From NCBI GenBank assembly GCA_018814945.1, contig JAHIYT010000114.1, positions 1 through 8,709 of the forward strand: a stretch of 8,709 nucleotides of DNA, written 5' to 3'. Both the position numbers and the translations under genes were made by a program. A model generated the notes under the pieces. It was given only the letters and a program-made list of their open reading frames with translations, did not search any database and had not been told where the DNA came from. Shown here in pieces: positions 1 through 7,162 of the stretch (positions are counted from its first letter, which is position 1; each line of letters begins with the position of its first letter). The DNA comes from Patescibacteria group bacterium (GTDB lineage Bacteria; Patescibacteriota; Gracilibacteria; UM-FILTER-43-11).

Positions 1-1437
1 AACTTAAAAACTAATTTTTCAGATTTGCAGATTTTCAAAAAATTTATGGTAGAACCTCTAAGTACAGCATCGGGAATATCTGCAGTAGCTGAACCGCCAG
101 TTCAAGAAGAACAAATGGTTGCCACTCAGGAAACTATTCAAGCTCCGGAAACTCCAAAAGTTGAAGTATCTGTGCCAGTTTCTGTATCATCTCCTGCAGA
201 GAAAACTGTTGGTGATCAAGCTGAACAACTACAAAACGCAATTATTGCAGGAAATATCCCGCAAATTGTTATGTATGCAATCAGTCAGGCACTTCATATG
301 GGTGCCAGTGATATTCATATAGAACCGGAAGAAAAAACAGTTCGAATTAGATTCAGAATCGACGGTGTACTTCGTCATATCGTTGAATATCCAACAAATA
401 TTCATCCTGCAGTTATTTCTCGTATTAAAATTATGTCTAATCTTAAAATTGACGAACAGCGCATTCCACAAGACGGACGTACTCAGGTAACCACAGAAGA
501 CAATCGTAATATTGACCTCCGTGTTTCAAGCTTACCAACTGTAAATGGAGAAAAGATTGTAATGCGTCTTCAGGATAAAACACAAAATATCCCAGATCTT
601 CCAGAACTTGGTCTTTCCGGTACAACTCTTGAAAAAATGGAGCGCTTCACAAAGCTTCCTAACGGAATCATATTGGTAACAGGTCCTACTGGTTCTGGTA
701 AAACAAATACACTTTACTCAACTCTTGCTCGTCTAAATCAAATTGGAGTGAACATAATGACATTTGAAGATCCAGTTGAGTATCAAATGGACGGACTTAA
801 TCAAAGTCAGATGCACCCAGAAATTGAATATGACTTTGCAAAAGGTCTTAGAACTGCCCTTCGTCAGGATCCGGATATCATTATGGTGGGTGAGATCCGT
901 GATCAGGAAACTATCGAGATTGCTGTACGCGCTGCGCTTACCGGTCACTTAGTGCTTTCCACAATACATACCAACAGCGCTGTAGGTACACTTACTCGTA
1001 TTACAGACATGGGTGTTAAACCTTTCCTTATAACTTCATCAATTCGAGGTATTATCTCTCAGAGATTAGTACGTAAAGTTTGTGAATATTGTAAGGAAGA
1101 ATATACACCTGAACCTCAAATAGCTGAAGATATTAAAAAGGAATTGGCTGGAGTTTCAGACAAAGATTTAGATCCAAAACTTATAGAAAATATAACACTA
1201 TATAAAGGTAAGGGATGTGATAAGTGTAATAATTTAGGTTATAAAGGAAGAACTGCGGTATTTGAAATTTTAGAAATGGACAGAGACGTCGCAGGATTAG
1301 TTCTAAAAAATTCTCCAGATGATGTTATGGAGGAGAAAGCCAAAGAAAATGGAATGCTTACTCTTAAGCAGGATGGTTTTATTAAAGCTTTAAAAGGCTT
1401 TACATCACTTGAAGAAATATATCGAATTGCACAATAA
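1..1437 (+). CDS. pilB: Type IV pilus assembly ATPase PilB (GspE family), 5' end outside window
   Basis: Cytoplasmic hexameric ATPase that powers pilus extension. Residue numbers count from a TTG at 25. The DIHIEP stretch near residue 96 and the RIDG motif near 111 mark the start of the GspE core. The Walker A motif GPTGSGKT is at 220-227, the Asp box FEDPVEY at 247-253, Walker B DIIMVGEIRD at 284-293, and the His box GHLVLSTIHT at 307-316. A zinc-type tetracysteine motif follows (C353/C356 and C398/C401), typical of PilB/GspE and absent from PilT. Residues 9-65 form a Pro/Val/Glu-rich linker. The frame has no stop back to base 1, so neither the TTG at 25 nor the ATG at 46 need be the start. 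PilB proteins usually carry about 100 or more further N-terminal residues (MshEN domain), so the gene very probably begins left of the window. pilC follows after 35 bases, presumably in one operon. The family call is very secure; the start is unknown. Confidence 0.95.
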   Translation, partial: NLKTNFSDLQIFKKFMVEPLSTASGISAVAEPPVQEEQMVATQETIQAPETPKVEVSVPVSVSSPAEKTVGDQAEQLQNAIIAGNIPQIVMYAISQALHMGASDIHIEPEEKTVRIRFRIDGVLRHIVEYPTNIHPAVISRIKIMSNLKIDEQRIPQDGRTQVTTEDNRNIDLRVSSLPTVNGEKIVMRLQDKTQNIPDLPELGLSGTTLEKMERFTKLPNGIILVTGPTGSGKTNTLYSTLARLNQIGVNIMTFEDPVEYQMDGLNQSQMHPEIEYDFAKGLRTALRQDPDIIMVGEIRDQETIEIAVRAALTGHLVLSTIHTNSAVGTLTRITDMGVKPFLITSSIRGIISQRLVRKVCEYCKEEYTPEPQIAEDIKKELAGVSDKDLDPKLIENITLYKGKGCDKCNNLGYKGRTAVFEILEMDRDVAGLVLKNSPDDVMEEKAKENGMLTLKQDGFIKALKGFTSLEEIYRIAQ

Positions 1438-1472
1438 TTCCCCCCAATAGGAAATAAATAAAAAAACAAATT

Positions 1473-2675
1473 ATGCCAGCAACATCAATACATATCGGCG
1501 CAAAAGCTCCAATTACTCAACCAGAGGTTGCTCCAAAAAAGATCGAGACAAGGTCTACTAAACAAGTTGGAATAATCGAACTTATAAACGGATATCTTGC
1601 CAAACTTACACCGATAAAAACTACTGACAAAGTAAGCTTTTTCAGACTTTTGGCCACCATGATTAACGCAGGTATTTCAATTGTAAAAGCTTTAAATATC
1701 TTAGTTGATCAGGTTGAAAATCCACATATGAAGGAGATTATTAAGGGTCTTTCAGACAAAATTGAAAGTGGTAAGAGTTTTTCGGAGGCTATGGCAGAAT
1801 ACCCAGAAGGGTTTTCAGAAGCACAAGTTGGTATGATTGAATCCGGTGAAGCATCTGGTCGTTTAAATCAAACATTACTTCAGATTGCACAAGAGACTGA
1901 AAAATCATCTGCACTTATTTCCAAAATTAAAAGTGCGATGATTTACCCAATAGTAATCATTGTTTTGATGCTTGGTGCCGGTTTTGCGGTTATGACCTAC
2001 GTTATGCCGAAAATTAAAGATATGTTTCAAAATCTTGGTGGGGAATTACCAGCTTCAACAGTTACTCTGATTAATATAAGTGATTTTCTTGTAGATACCA
2101 CGTTGGGCATACCTAATTCTGCCCTTGTACTCATAGTATTGGCATTATTGGTAGCAATATTTATCAAGTGGAAGAAAACTAAAGTTGGTGCAATTTTATG
2201 GGCCGAGGCAGTTTTTAAGTTTCCGGTATTTGGAAAGTTATCCAGAAAAGTTGCGCTTGCAAGATTCTGCCGTAGTTTAAGTACTATGGTTTCCAGTGGA
2301 ATATCTATTATTAAAGCACTTCGCATTACCGCTACATCCGTAGGTAATCCTGTTTATGAAAGACGTGTTAATCAAATTGCAGAGGATGTGAAACAAGGTA
2401 TTACAATGGCCGAAAACATGAAAGACGATACAAAACACTTTCCAAATATGGTGGTTGGAATGATCGGAGTAGCTGAACAAACCGCACAAATAGATTCCAT
2501 CACCGCTAAGCTTGCGGACTATTACGAAGAAGAAGTAAATGATACTGTAAAAGGTTTATCCGCATTACTTGAACCAATTATTCTTGTGGTACTTGGTCTT
2601 GCAATTGGCTTCTTGGTAATTTCTGTGATGATGCCAATATTAAGCGCATCCGACTTGGCTTCAAACGCTGCATAA
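1473..2675 (+). CDS. pilC: Type IV pilus inner-membrane platform protein PilC (GspF family)
   Basis: Polytopic membrane protein on which PilB acts to insert pilin into the growing fibre. The 400 residues fit the family. Two T2SSF repeats are visible, about 55-178 and 258-390. Each begins with a similar phrase: FFRLLATMINAGISIVKAL (56-74) and FCRSLSTMVSSGISIIKAL (265-283). Hydrophobic segments lie at about 157-178, 216-232 and 366-389. The first repeat keeps the usual GMIESGEASGRL (120-131). The matching place in the second, GMIGVAEQTAQI (329-340), has lost the G-E-x-S/T-G pattern. The N-terminal 50 residues are a soluble, Pro/Lys-containing extension. The ATG at 1473 is the first start after the pilB stop. 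The only purine-rich stretch (AGGAA at 1449-1453) is about 19 bases upstream, too far for a normal ribosome binding site. It is probably cotranscribed with pilB. Confidence 0.95.
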   Translation: MPATSIHIGAKAPITQPEVAPKKIETRSTKQVGIIELINGYLAKLTPIKTTDKVSFFRLLATMINAGISIVKALNILVDQVENPHMKEIIKGLSDKIESGKSFSEAMAEYPEGFSEAQVGMIESGEASGRLNQTLLQIAQETEKSSALISKIKSAMIYPIVIIVLMLGAGFAVMTYVMPKIKDMFQNLGGELPASTVTLINISDFLVDTTLGIPNSALVLIVLALLVAIFIKWKKTKVGAILWAEAVFKFPVFGKLSRKVALARFCRSLSTMVSSGISIIKALRITATSVGNPVYERRVNQIAEDVKQGITMAENMKDDTKHFPNMVVGMIGVAEQTAQIDSITAKLADYYEEEVNDTVKGLSALLEPIILVVLGLAIGFLVISVMMPILSASDLASNAA

Positions 2676-2751
2676 ATAATTTGTTCTGTGGGTTTTTATA
2701 ATGTGGCTTTTTTACTGTGTTTTAGCGCAATAAAGTTTTTTAAAAAAAAGC

Positions 2752-2780
2752 TTGCACAAATTTTGTATACATGATAAATT
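2752..2780 (+). promoter_or_regulatory. Candidate promoter of the pilin gene
   Basis: A -35-like TTGCAC (2752-2757) is followed after 17 bases by TAAATT (2775-2780), which is preceded by an extended -10 TG (TGATAAATT). Transcription would start near 2787, about 26 bases before the pilin ATG. The -10 matches the consensus at only four of six positions, so the call rests on the spacing, the extended -10 and the location. I see no hairpin terminator between pilC and this site, so readthrough from pilBC is also possible. The leader just before the ATG is almost entirely A and T with scattered C, and has no Shine-Dalgarno motif. Confidence 0.45.
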
Positions 2781-2812
2781 CAAAATAGTTTAAAAATTAA
2801 AACAAAAACAAA

Positions 2813-3421
2813 ATGGAAAACGCAACAATTAAAACAGCCTTCCGTCGTGGATTTACACTCATCGAGTTGATGATCGTTATTGTAATCCTCGGTATTTTGA
2901 TGGGTACAATCCTTCCACGTGTAACAGGTGGACAAGCTCGTGCTCGTGATACCGGACGTATTGCGGATTTAAGTAATATCGAACAAGCACTTAATGTTTA
3001 CAATGTGGATTACAGTGAATTCCCAGAGCTAACAACACCTTGCCTAGTTCCATCTACTACAGGTGGGCTATCTGTTGCTGATGTGGCTGTATTAGAAAGG
3101 TTGGAAGGATATTTAAAAGGAAACGACATACCTTCTCCACCATCCGGTGATTTCATTGAAGCTGGAGCTACAGATTGTACAGGTTCATATTTTTACGCGA
3201 CATATGAATGGAGAAAAAATAGTGCAGGGTCTTATCTATTAGGTGCTGCAATGGATACATATCAATTGGCTAATTCACAAGTTAGTGATTATATCGCTGA
3301 TCCGGGTGCTGCCAACGATGCTGCTTTGCAAGCGTGGGTTGGAGGTTTAGAACAAGATATCACTGCTCTGGAAGTAGTTGATGCAGATGATCTTGGTTAC
3401 TTCATATTTGGTACTCAATAA
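2813..3421 (+). CDS. Prepilin with type III N-terminal signal, GspG/PilA-like (probable major pilin)
   Basis: Fibre subunit exported and assembled by the PilB/PilC machine. The class III signal is clear: a 13-residue leader ending R11-R12-G13, then F14 at +1 and the conserved Glu at +5 (E18) inside FTLIELMIVIVILGIL. A prepilin peptidase would cut after G13; no such gene lies in the window. After the hydrophobic helix (14-36), residues 41-70 (RARDTGRIADLSNIEQALN, then YNVDYSEFPE) match the alpha1-C style of GspG-type (pseudo)pilins. The globular part has only two cysteines, C77 and C122, which could form a disulfide. The C-terminal end is acidic and ends in GTQ. At 202 residues it is a normal pilin length. 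Its own candidate promoter and strong terminator suggest a separate, possibly abundant message, as expected for a major subunit. A pseudopilin of a type II secretion-like apparatus is the alternative. Confidence 0.9.
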   Translation: MENATIKTAFRRGFTLIELMIVIVILGILMGTILPRVTGGQARARDTGRIADLSNIEQALNVYNVDYSEFPELTTPCLVPSTTGGLSVADVAVLERLEGYLKGNDIPSPPSGDFIEAGATDCTGSYFYATYEWRKNSAGSYLLGAAMDTYQLANSQVSDYIADPGAANDAALQAWVGGLEQDITALEVVDADDLGYFIFGTQ

Positions 3422-3440
3422 AATTTGGTCATAATAAAAT

Positions 3441-3477
3441 ACGAAAAAACCCGCGTAATTAATGCGGGTTTTTTCGT
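3441..3477. terminator. Bidirectional intrinsic terminator between pilin and nusA
   Basis: A perfect 14-bp inverted repeat (ACGAAAAAACCCGC at 3441-3454, complement at 3464-3477) encloses a 9-base loop. The GC-rich core CCCGC/GCGGG is flanked by six A on one side and six T on the other, so each strand reads a GC stem followed by a U run. It lies 20 bases after the pilin stop and 17 bases after the nusA stop, which converge on it. Confidence 0.93.
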
Positions 3478-3493
3478 TGTTCTAAAAACTAAT

Positions 3494-4873
3494 TTACTCT
3501 AATTCACCAAGTATCTTCTGAGCACTAACTTTACCAATTCCTTCAATCCCTTCTAATTCCTCCAAGCTCTTACCTTTCAATTCCTCCAAACCTGCAAAAC
3601 CAGCAGCTTCTAACTTGCTTGTAACAGCTTTGGTTAGCTTGCCCCACTCATCACTTGCCTTTGCCTTTTTCTTTGCCTTGCTTTTAGATTTACCTTCTTC
3701 TTCAATCGATTTTTCAGCAGCTTCAAGTTCTTTTGCTGTAGATACAGTTTCAAGATCTTCATCTTCAATTCTGCGGTCAGCACCGCTCTTAATCATCTCT
3801 TTCAACTTCTCTTTAAATGCAGGTAATTGTTCTAAATTATATAAATCAAGTTCATAACCGGTAAGGTCAGAAGCAAGACGTACATTTTGACCACGTTTAC
3901 CAATAGCCATTGGACGTTCTTCTTCCTCCACAAATACTGCAGCTCTTTTTTTAACGCCCGCTTCTTCACCAGCATTAACTATTACAACCTCAGCAATTTT
4001 AGCTGGCTGAAGCGATGTAGCGATAAATTCTTTTGGATCTTTAGTCCATTCGATAATATCTACACGTTCGCCGTTAAGCTCGTTCATAACACTTTGGATA
4101 CGAACACCCTTTTGTCCTATACAAGCTCCAACTGGATCAATCTTATCATCCTCCGACCAAACGCTGACCTTACTACGAACACCAGGGTCACGAGCAATTG
4201 ATTTAATCTCAACGTCACCTTCAGCAACTTCTGGGATTTCCATTTCCAAAAGTCTCACAACCAAATTTGGGTGAGTACGAGAAATAGAAAGTTGAGGGCC
4301 TTTATTTGTGTGGACTACTCTATCCAGATAAACCTTCATGCGCTTGCCATTGTAATACTTTTCGCTAGACATCTGGTCTTTTGGCCCGAGCATTACGTTA
4401 TGTTTTTCAATCTGAATGTAGACATTTCCACCTTCCACGCGCATAACTTGTGCAGTCATAATTTCATTCTCACGGTTCTTGAACATCTCGTAAGTAGCAT
4501 CACGTTCGGCTTCTTGCAATCTTTGTAATATCACCTGCTTAGCGGATTGAGCTGCAATACGACCATATTCAAGTGGTGTTACATCAATCTTAATTATATC
4601 TCCAATTTCAACATCTTTTTTCATCTTTTGAGATTCTTCCAATGAAATTTCGATGTTTGGATTTTCAACTTCTTCAACAACCTCTTTAATTAAAAGTACA
4701 GTTGCTATGTCAGAGTCTTCTTGAAGAATGATTTCAACCTCTTGTTCTTTGTTTCCAAAGTCCTTTCTATAAGCGGTTGCAAGGGCAGCTTTTACCGTTT
4801 CCATTACACGTTCGTATGGAATGTTCTTTTCATCACATATTTGGTGAATTGCTGCGAAAAATTGTGGTTTCAT
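3494..4873 (-). CDS. nusA: Transcription elongation/termination factor NusA
   Basis: Binds RNA polymerase and nascent RNA, and modulates pausing, termination and antitermination. The 459 residues show the full family order. The N-terminal RNAP-binding domain is about 1-130, beginning MKPQFFAAIHQICDEKNIPY. The S1 domain is about 136-200. KH1 is about 205-278, with RDPGVRSKVSV, then DPVGACIGQKGVRIQ and LNGERVDII; its GxxG loop is G253-G256. KH2 is about 280-350, with AIGKRGQNVRLA and GxxG at G325-G328. A charged linker (365-410, first acidic then Lys/Ser-rich) leads to a C-terminal helix-hairpin-helix at about 412-459 (LEGIEGIGKVSAQKIL). The start is supported by the conserved N-terminal helix; no Shine-Dalgarno motif precedes it. 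The usual partners rimP and infB do not flank it here. It has its own promoter and a structured leader, and ends at the shared bidirectional terminator. Confidence 0.98.
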   Translation of the reverse strand: MKPQFFAAIHQICDEKNIPYERVMETVKAALATAYRKDFGNKEQEVEIILQEDSDIATVLLIKEVVEEVENPNIEISLEESQKMKKDVEIGDIIKIDVTPLEYGRIAAQSAKQVILQRLQEAERDATYEMFKNRENEIMTAQVMRVEGGNVYIQIEKHNVMLGPKDQMSSEKYYNGKRMKVYLDRVVHTNKGPQLSISRTHPNLVVRLLEMEIPEVAEGDVEIKSIARDPGVRSKVSVWSEDDKIDPVGACIGQKGVRIQSVMNELNGERVDIIEWTKDPKEFIATSLQPAKIAEVVIVNAGEEAGVKKRAAVFVEEEERPMAIGKRGQNVRLASDLTGYELDLYNLEQLPAFKEKLKEMIKSGADRRIEDEDLETVSTAKELEAAEKSIEEEGKSKSKAKKKAKASDEWGKLTKAVTSKLEAAGFAGLEELKGKSLEELEGIEGIGKVSAQKILGELE

Positions 4874-4881
4874 ATTATGTT

Positions 4882-4999
4882 TATTACAAGATTAATTATT
4901 ACAAGATTACAAAATTATTGTGATTATTACTTAACGTTACGATTACATAGAAATAATCTTGTAATTTTGTAATAGCGCAGCGTTTGTAATTTTGTAATA
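4882..4999. repeat. Cluster of short ATTACAA-type direct and inverted repeats
   Basis: A 16-base direct repeat TTGTAATTTTGTAATA occurs at 4959-4974 and 4984-4999, separated by CGCAGCG-type sequence. Inverse copies of its units occur at 4882-4894 (TATTACAAGATTA) and 4898-4919. The units are about 8 bases long (ATTACAAG / ATTACAAA). There are too few, and they are too irregular, for a CRISPR array. They may have arisen by local duplication and inversion in an AT-rich leader. Confidence 0.75.
4898..4973 (-). promoter_or_regulatory. Long imperfect stem-loop in the nusA 5' leader
   Basis: On the - strand, the 22-base arm 4973-4952 can pair with the arm 4919-4898: twenty Watson-Crick pairs, one G-U wobble and one C-A mismatch, around a 32-base loop. 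The stem ends 24 bases before the nusA ATG. It is almost all A-U, so its stability is moderate. A nearby repeat (4984-4999) and a partial copy (4882-4894) could pair with the same arms, so competing structures are possible. The pairing is read directly from the sequence; a regulatory role is inferred. Confidence 0.5.
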
Positions 5000-5003
5000 A
5001 AAT

Positions 5004-5027
5004 GAGCAGACCCATCTCGGCTCTGCT
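5004..5027 (-). promoter_or_regulatory. Hairpin at the very 5' end of the nusA transcript
   Basis: On the - strand AGCAGA (5027-5022) pairs with TCTGCT (5010-5005), with an inner GG/CC pair closing a small loop. From the promoter at 5036-5064, transcription should start near 5029, so this stem would begin about three bases into the RNA. A 5'-end hairpin could protect the message. It could also be a weak terminator for the upstream lipoprotein gene, since CATTTTATT follows, but that T run is broken. Confidence 0.5.
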
Positions 5028-5035
5028 ACATTCTT

Positions 5036-5064
5036 ATTATACCGAAAGAGTTATTTTTAGGCAA
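5036..5064 (-). promoter_or_regulatory. Sigma-70-type promoter of nusA
   Basis: Read on the - strand: TTGCCT (5064-5059), exactly 17 bases, then a perfect TATAAT (5041-5036). The predicted start is near 5029, giving a leader of about 156 nt before the nusA ATG. It lies in the gap between the lipoprotein gene and nusA, in the right orientation. It is the best promoter match in the window. Confidence 0.75.
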
Positions 5065-5126
5065 GCAATTTTCCGGTTAAGGGACTAATTGTGGAACAAT
5101 CGTAGAACTATTGTTGGACTTATCGA

Positions 5127-7130
5127 TTAGTTCACCCATTGGATATACTCGTTGTACATCTCATTCATGCTCTTATACTCAAGCTGACCTGCATCAACAT
5201 AAGGCTGAAGTGCATCAAACATACTCTGGTAAAAGTCAGTATCAACATCTTTAGCGCCAATACTAAGTGAGAAATATATAATATTTACCTTATTTTTATC
5301 GGAAAGTGCAATAGCTTCTTCAATTTTATCCACCAACACATTAATATCCTCATCTTCATATTCCATATCCCCATGAGTTTGAGATGGATCTAGTGTTTCC
5401 TCATATAAATTCTTTATACCTCCATCAGAAGCCAAATTCACAAGTTTTCCATTCGGATCATCAATAGTCCAATCTCCTACAGCAGTGCTAATTCTCCATG
5501 GGTTAATTCTATCTTCCATATCAAGTGGCATATTTCCATGACATGCACCAGGATAAGGGCAGTCACTATATACCTCGGGTCTCATATCTTCTGGCATAGA
5601 CATTGCACAATAGCCAACTCCACCCGTTGTAAATACGTATCCGGCATCAATTGAAGCTTTTGCCCAATCTAGCTCTGAACATGTGCCGGAAACGTGTTGC
5701 ACAGGAATACCTAATGCTTCCAAATCTTCCTTCATTTTCATTATTTCAACGGTGAATAGTTTTAGGTTGTAGTTTGGATTGCTACTATTGCCTGCATCCG
5801 CATGTACACCTATGCCATGACCCCTTTCATATAGCTCAAGAAGTACATTTTCAAAGTTGCCGCATGCCTCAATGGTTTCCGGACTTGCTTCAAATGTTAC
5901 CTTGGCACCATTAGCTTCAAAAATATCAGCAAGCTCTCTAGCTTCATCCATATGTGCATTAAACTTAATCTCCTCATCCATTTCCGTTTTCCACCCTTCT
6001 AAATGAACCATGAATCCAAAATAAACGGTACCTGGCTCTCTTATGTAATCTTCATCCTCTTCCACAATTTGTTCCTCAACTTGTTCACTATCGGTGGTAC
6101 CATACTCTTCAAATAGGTATTCAGCATATCCAATTATCATGTCATATTTTTCTATATCAATTTCAGTTAATTCATCCTCAATTTCTAAAGAGAAAATTGT
6201 ATTTGGCTCAAAGTCATTTAGTCTTGTATAAGGGGATTTACCATTACCACCATACTTTGTGTTTGTAGTAGCCATAATCATATCTATAGCATTACTAGCA
6301 TCTGGCTGAACATGATCTTCAAGTGATTGAACTCTATGATAAGGAACTTCTATTTCTGGTCCAAATACTTCGGCTTCTCTTTCTTCCCAATATTCCTCAT
6401 CGTCACAAGAATGTCCAGCGGGGCTTTCTTGTTTAGTGATATCCATCTCATCAGATTTACACCCTACCGTTACATCATATCTATTCACTGGCCCTTCCCA
6501 ATCTATCAAAAACATAGCTGGTCCGTCCGGATATCTGGCGAGTACTCCACTTGCAAGTACAACACCATAAGATTGAGTGAAATACCCAATATCACCAACC
6601 TCCGGTAAAGTATCTATAAATTCAGTGACGTAATAAAGACCATCTTGTCCAATAAATCCATTCATATTTTCCTGCCCTTCACTCTTACCTCTACCTTCTG
6701 GGGCATAAACAACTGCATTAAAGCCGGCATTTGCAAATTTTTCTGCAGTAGATGTAACACCAGGAACATTATTTGTATATGCACTGCTGTCACCAGTACC
6801 ACCAGGAGACATAATAATAGTAGGAGCAGGTCCGCTTACACCTTTAGCTGGAACCAGATTCACATACAGTTTTGAACCACTTGTTTGATTGGTTACATAG
6901 TATTCGTTTTCTGCAATTTCTTCATATTCAATTACTAATTCTTCTGATTCTGAACCCATCTCAATTAATTCACCTCCGCAATCTTCAGGGCATATTCCTC
7001 TCGCTTTTTCAACTTTGTCACAGACGCCATCTCCACACGGACTTTGCGGAGCTTTAACAAAATCATCATCTCCACCACATCCAGACATAAGTAAAGAAAA
7101 GACAAACAGTAGCACAAATATCTTCTTCAT
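5127..7130 (-). CDS. Lipoprotein with alpha/beta-hydrolase-like and polysaccharide-deacetylase-like domains
   Basis: A predicted surface lipoprotein of 667 residues. Residues 1-18 form a lipoprotein signal (MKKIFVLLFVF, then LLMSGC; lipid-anchored C18), though -3 is Met rather than the usual Leu. A small four-cysteine module follows, CGDGVC (32-37) and CPEDC (47-51). Residues about 75-345 resemble a secreted alpha/beta hydrolase: SPGGTG (108-113), APEGRGKSEGQE (143-154), a nucleophile elbow TQSYG (S187), and a possible acid D262 in EDHVQPD. No His follows D262 until residue 376, so the usual triad looks incomplete. Residues about 340-365 are an acidic linker. Residues about 365-667 resemble the NodB/glycoside hydrolase-deacetylase barrel, with VHLEGW (375-380) and RGHGIGVH (436-443). 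The second His of the CE4 H-x3-H motif is Gly447. The protein is very rich in Asp and Glu. Catalysis on cell-wall or external carbohydrate is a guess; substrate and activity are unknown. It lies between the binding-protein gene and nusA. Confidence 0.7.
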   Translation of the reverse strand: MKKIFVLLFVFSLLMSGCGGDDDFVKAPQSPCGDGVCDKVEKARGICPEDCGGELIEMGSESEELVIEYEEIAENEYYVTNQTSGSKLYVNLVPAKGVSGPAPTIIMSPGGTGDSSAYTNNVPGVTSTAEKFANAGFNAVVYAPEGRGKSEGQENMNGFIGQDGLYYVTEFIDTLPEVGDIGYFTQSYGVVLASGVLARYPDGPAMFLIDWEGPVNRYDVTVGCKSDEMDITKQESPAGHSCDDEEYWEEREAEVFGPEIEVPYHRVQSLEDHVQPDASNAIDMIMATTNTKYGGNGKSPYTRLNDFEPNTIFSLEIEDELTEIDIEKYDMIIGYAEYLFEEYGTTDSEQVEEQIVEEDEDYIREPGTVYFGFMVHLEGWKTEMDEEIKFNAHMDEARELADIFEANGAKVTFEASPETIEACGNFENVLLELYERGHGIGVHADAGNSSNPNYNLKLFTVEIMKMKEDLEALGIPVQHVSGTCSELDWAKASIDAGYVFTTGGVGYCAMSMPEDMRPEVYSDCPYPGACHGNMPLDMEDRINPWRISTAVGDWTIDDPNGKLVNLASDGGIKNLYEETLDPSQTHGDMEYEDEDINVLVDKIEEAIALSDKNKVNIIYFSLSIGAKDVDTDFYQSMFDALQPYVDAGQLEYKSMNEMYNEYIQWVN

Positions 7131-7162
7131 AATTTAAAAATTAGATAACTTAAATTAAAAAC

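Noticed and set aside
2676..2751. Terminator after pilC
   Set aside because: T-rich stretches occur, but no GC-containing stem precedes them; the only palindrome is a weak A/T one around 2734-2753.
3615..4972. Several + strand open frames opposite nusA
   Set aside because: They are reflections of the nusA frame, low-complexity Ser/Phe-rich translations without homology or start signals.
4882..4999. Short repeats resembling a CRISPR array
   Set aside because: The units are about 8-16 bases, irregular and in both orientations, with no spacers of even length and no cas gene nearby.
5095..5115. Small AACAAT/ATTGTT hairpin just after the lipoprotein stop, a possible terminator
   Set aside because: The stem is only 6 bp, AT-rich, and has no T run after it on the - strand.
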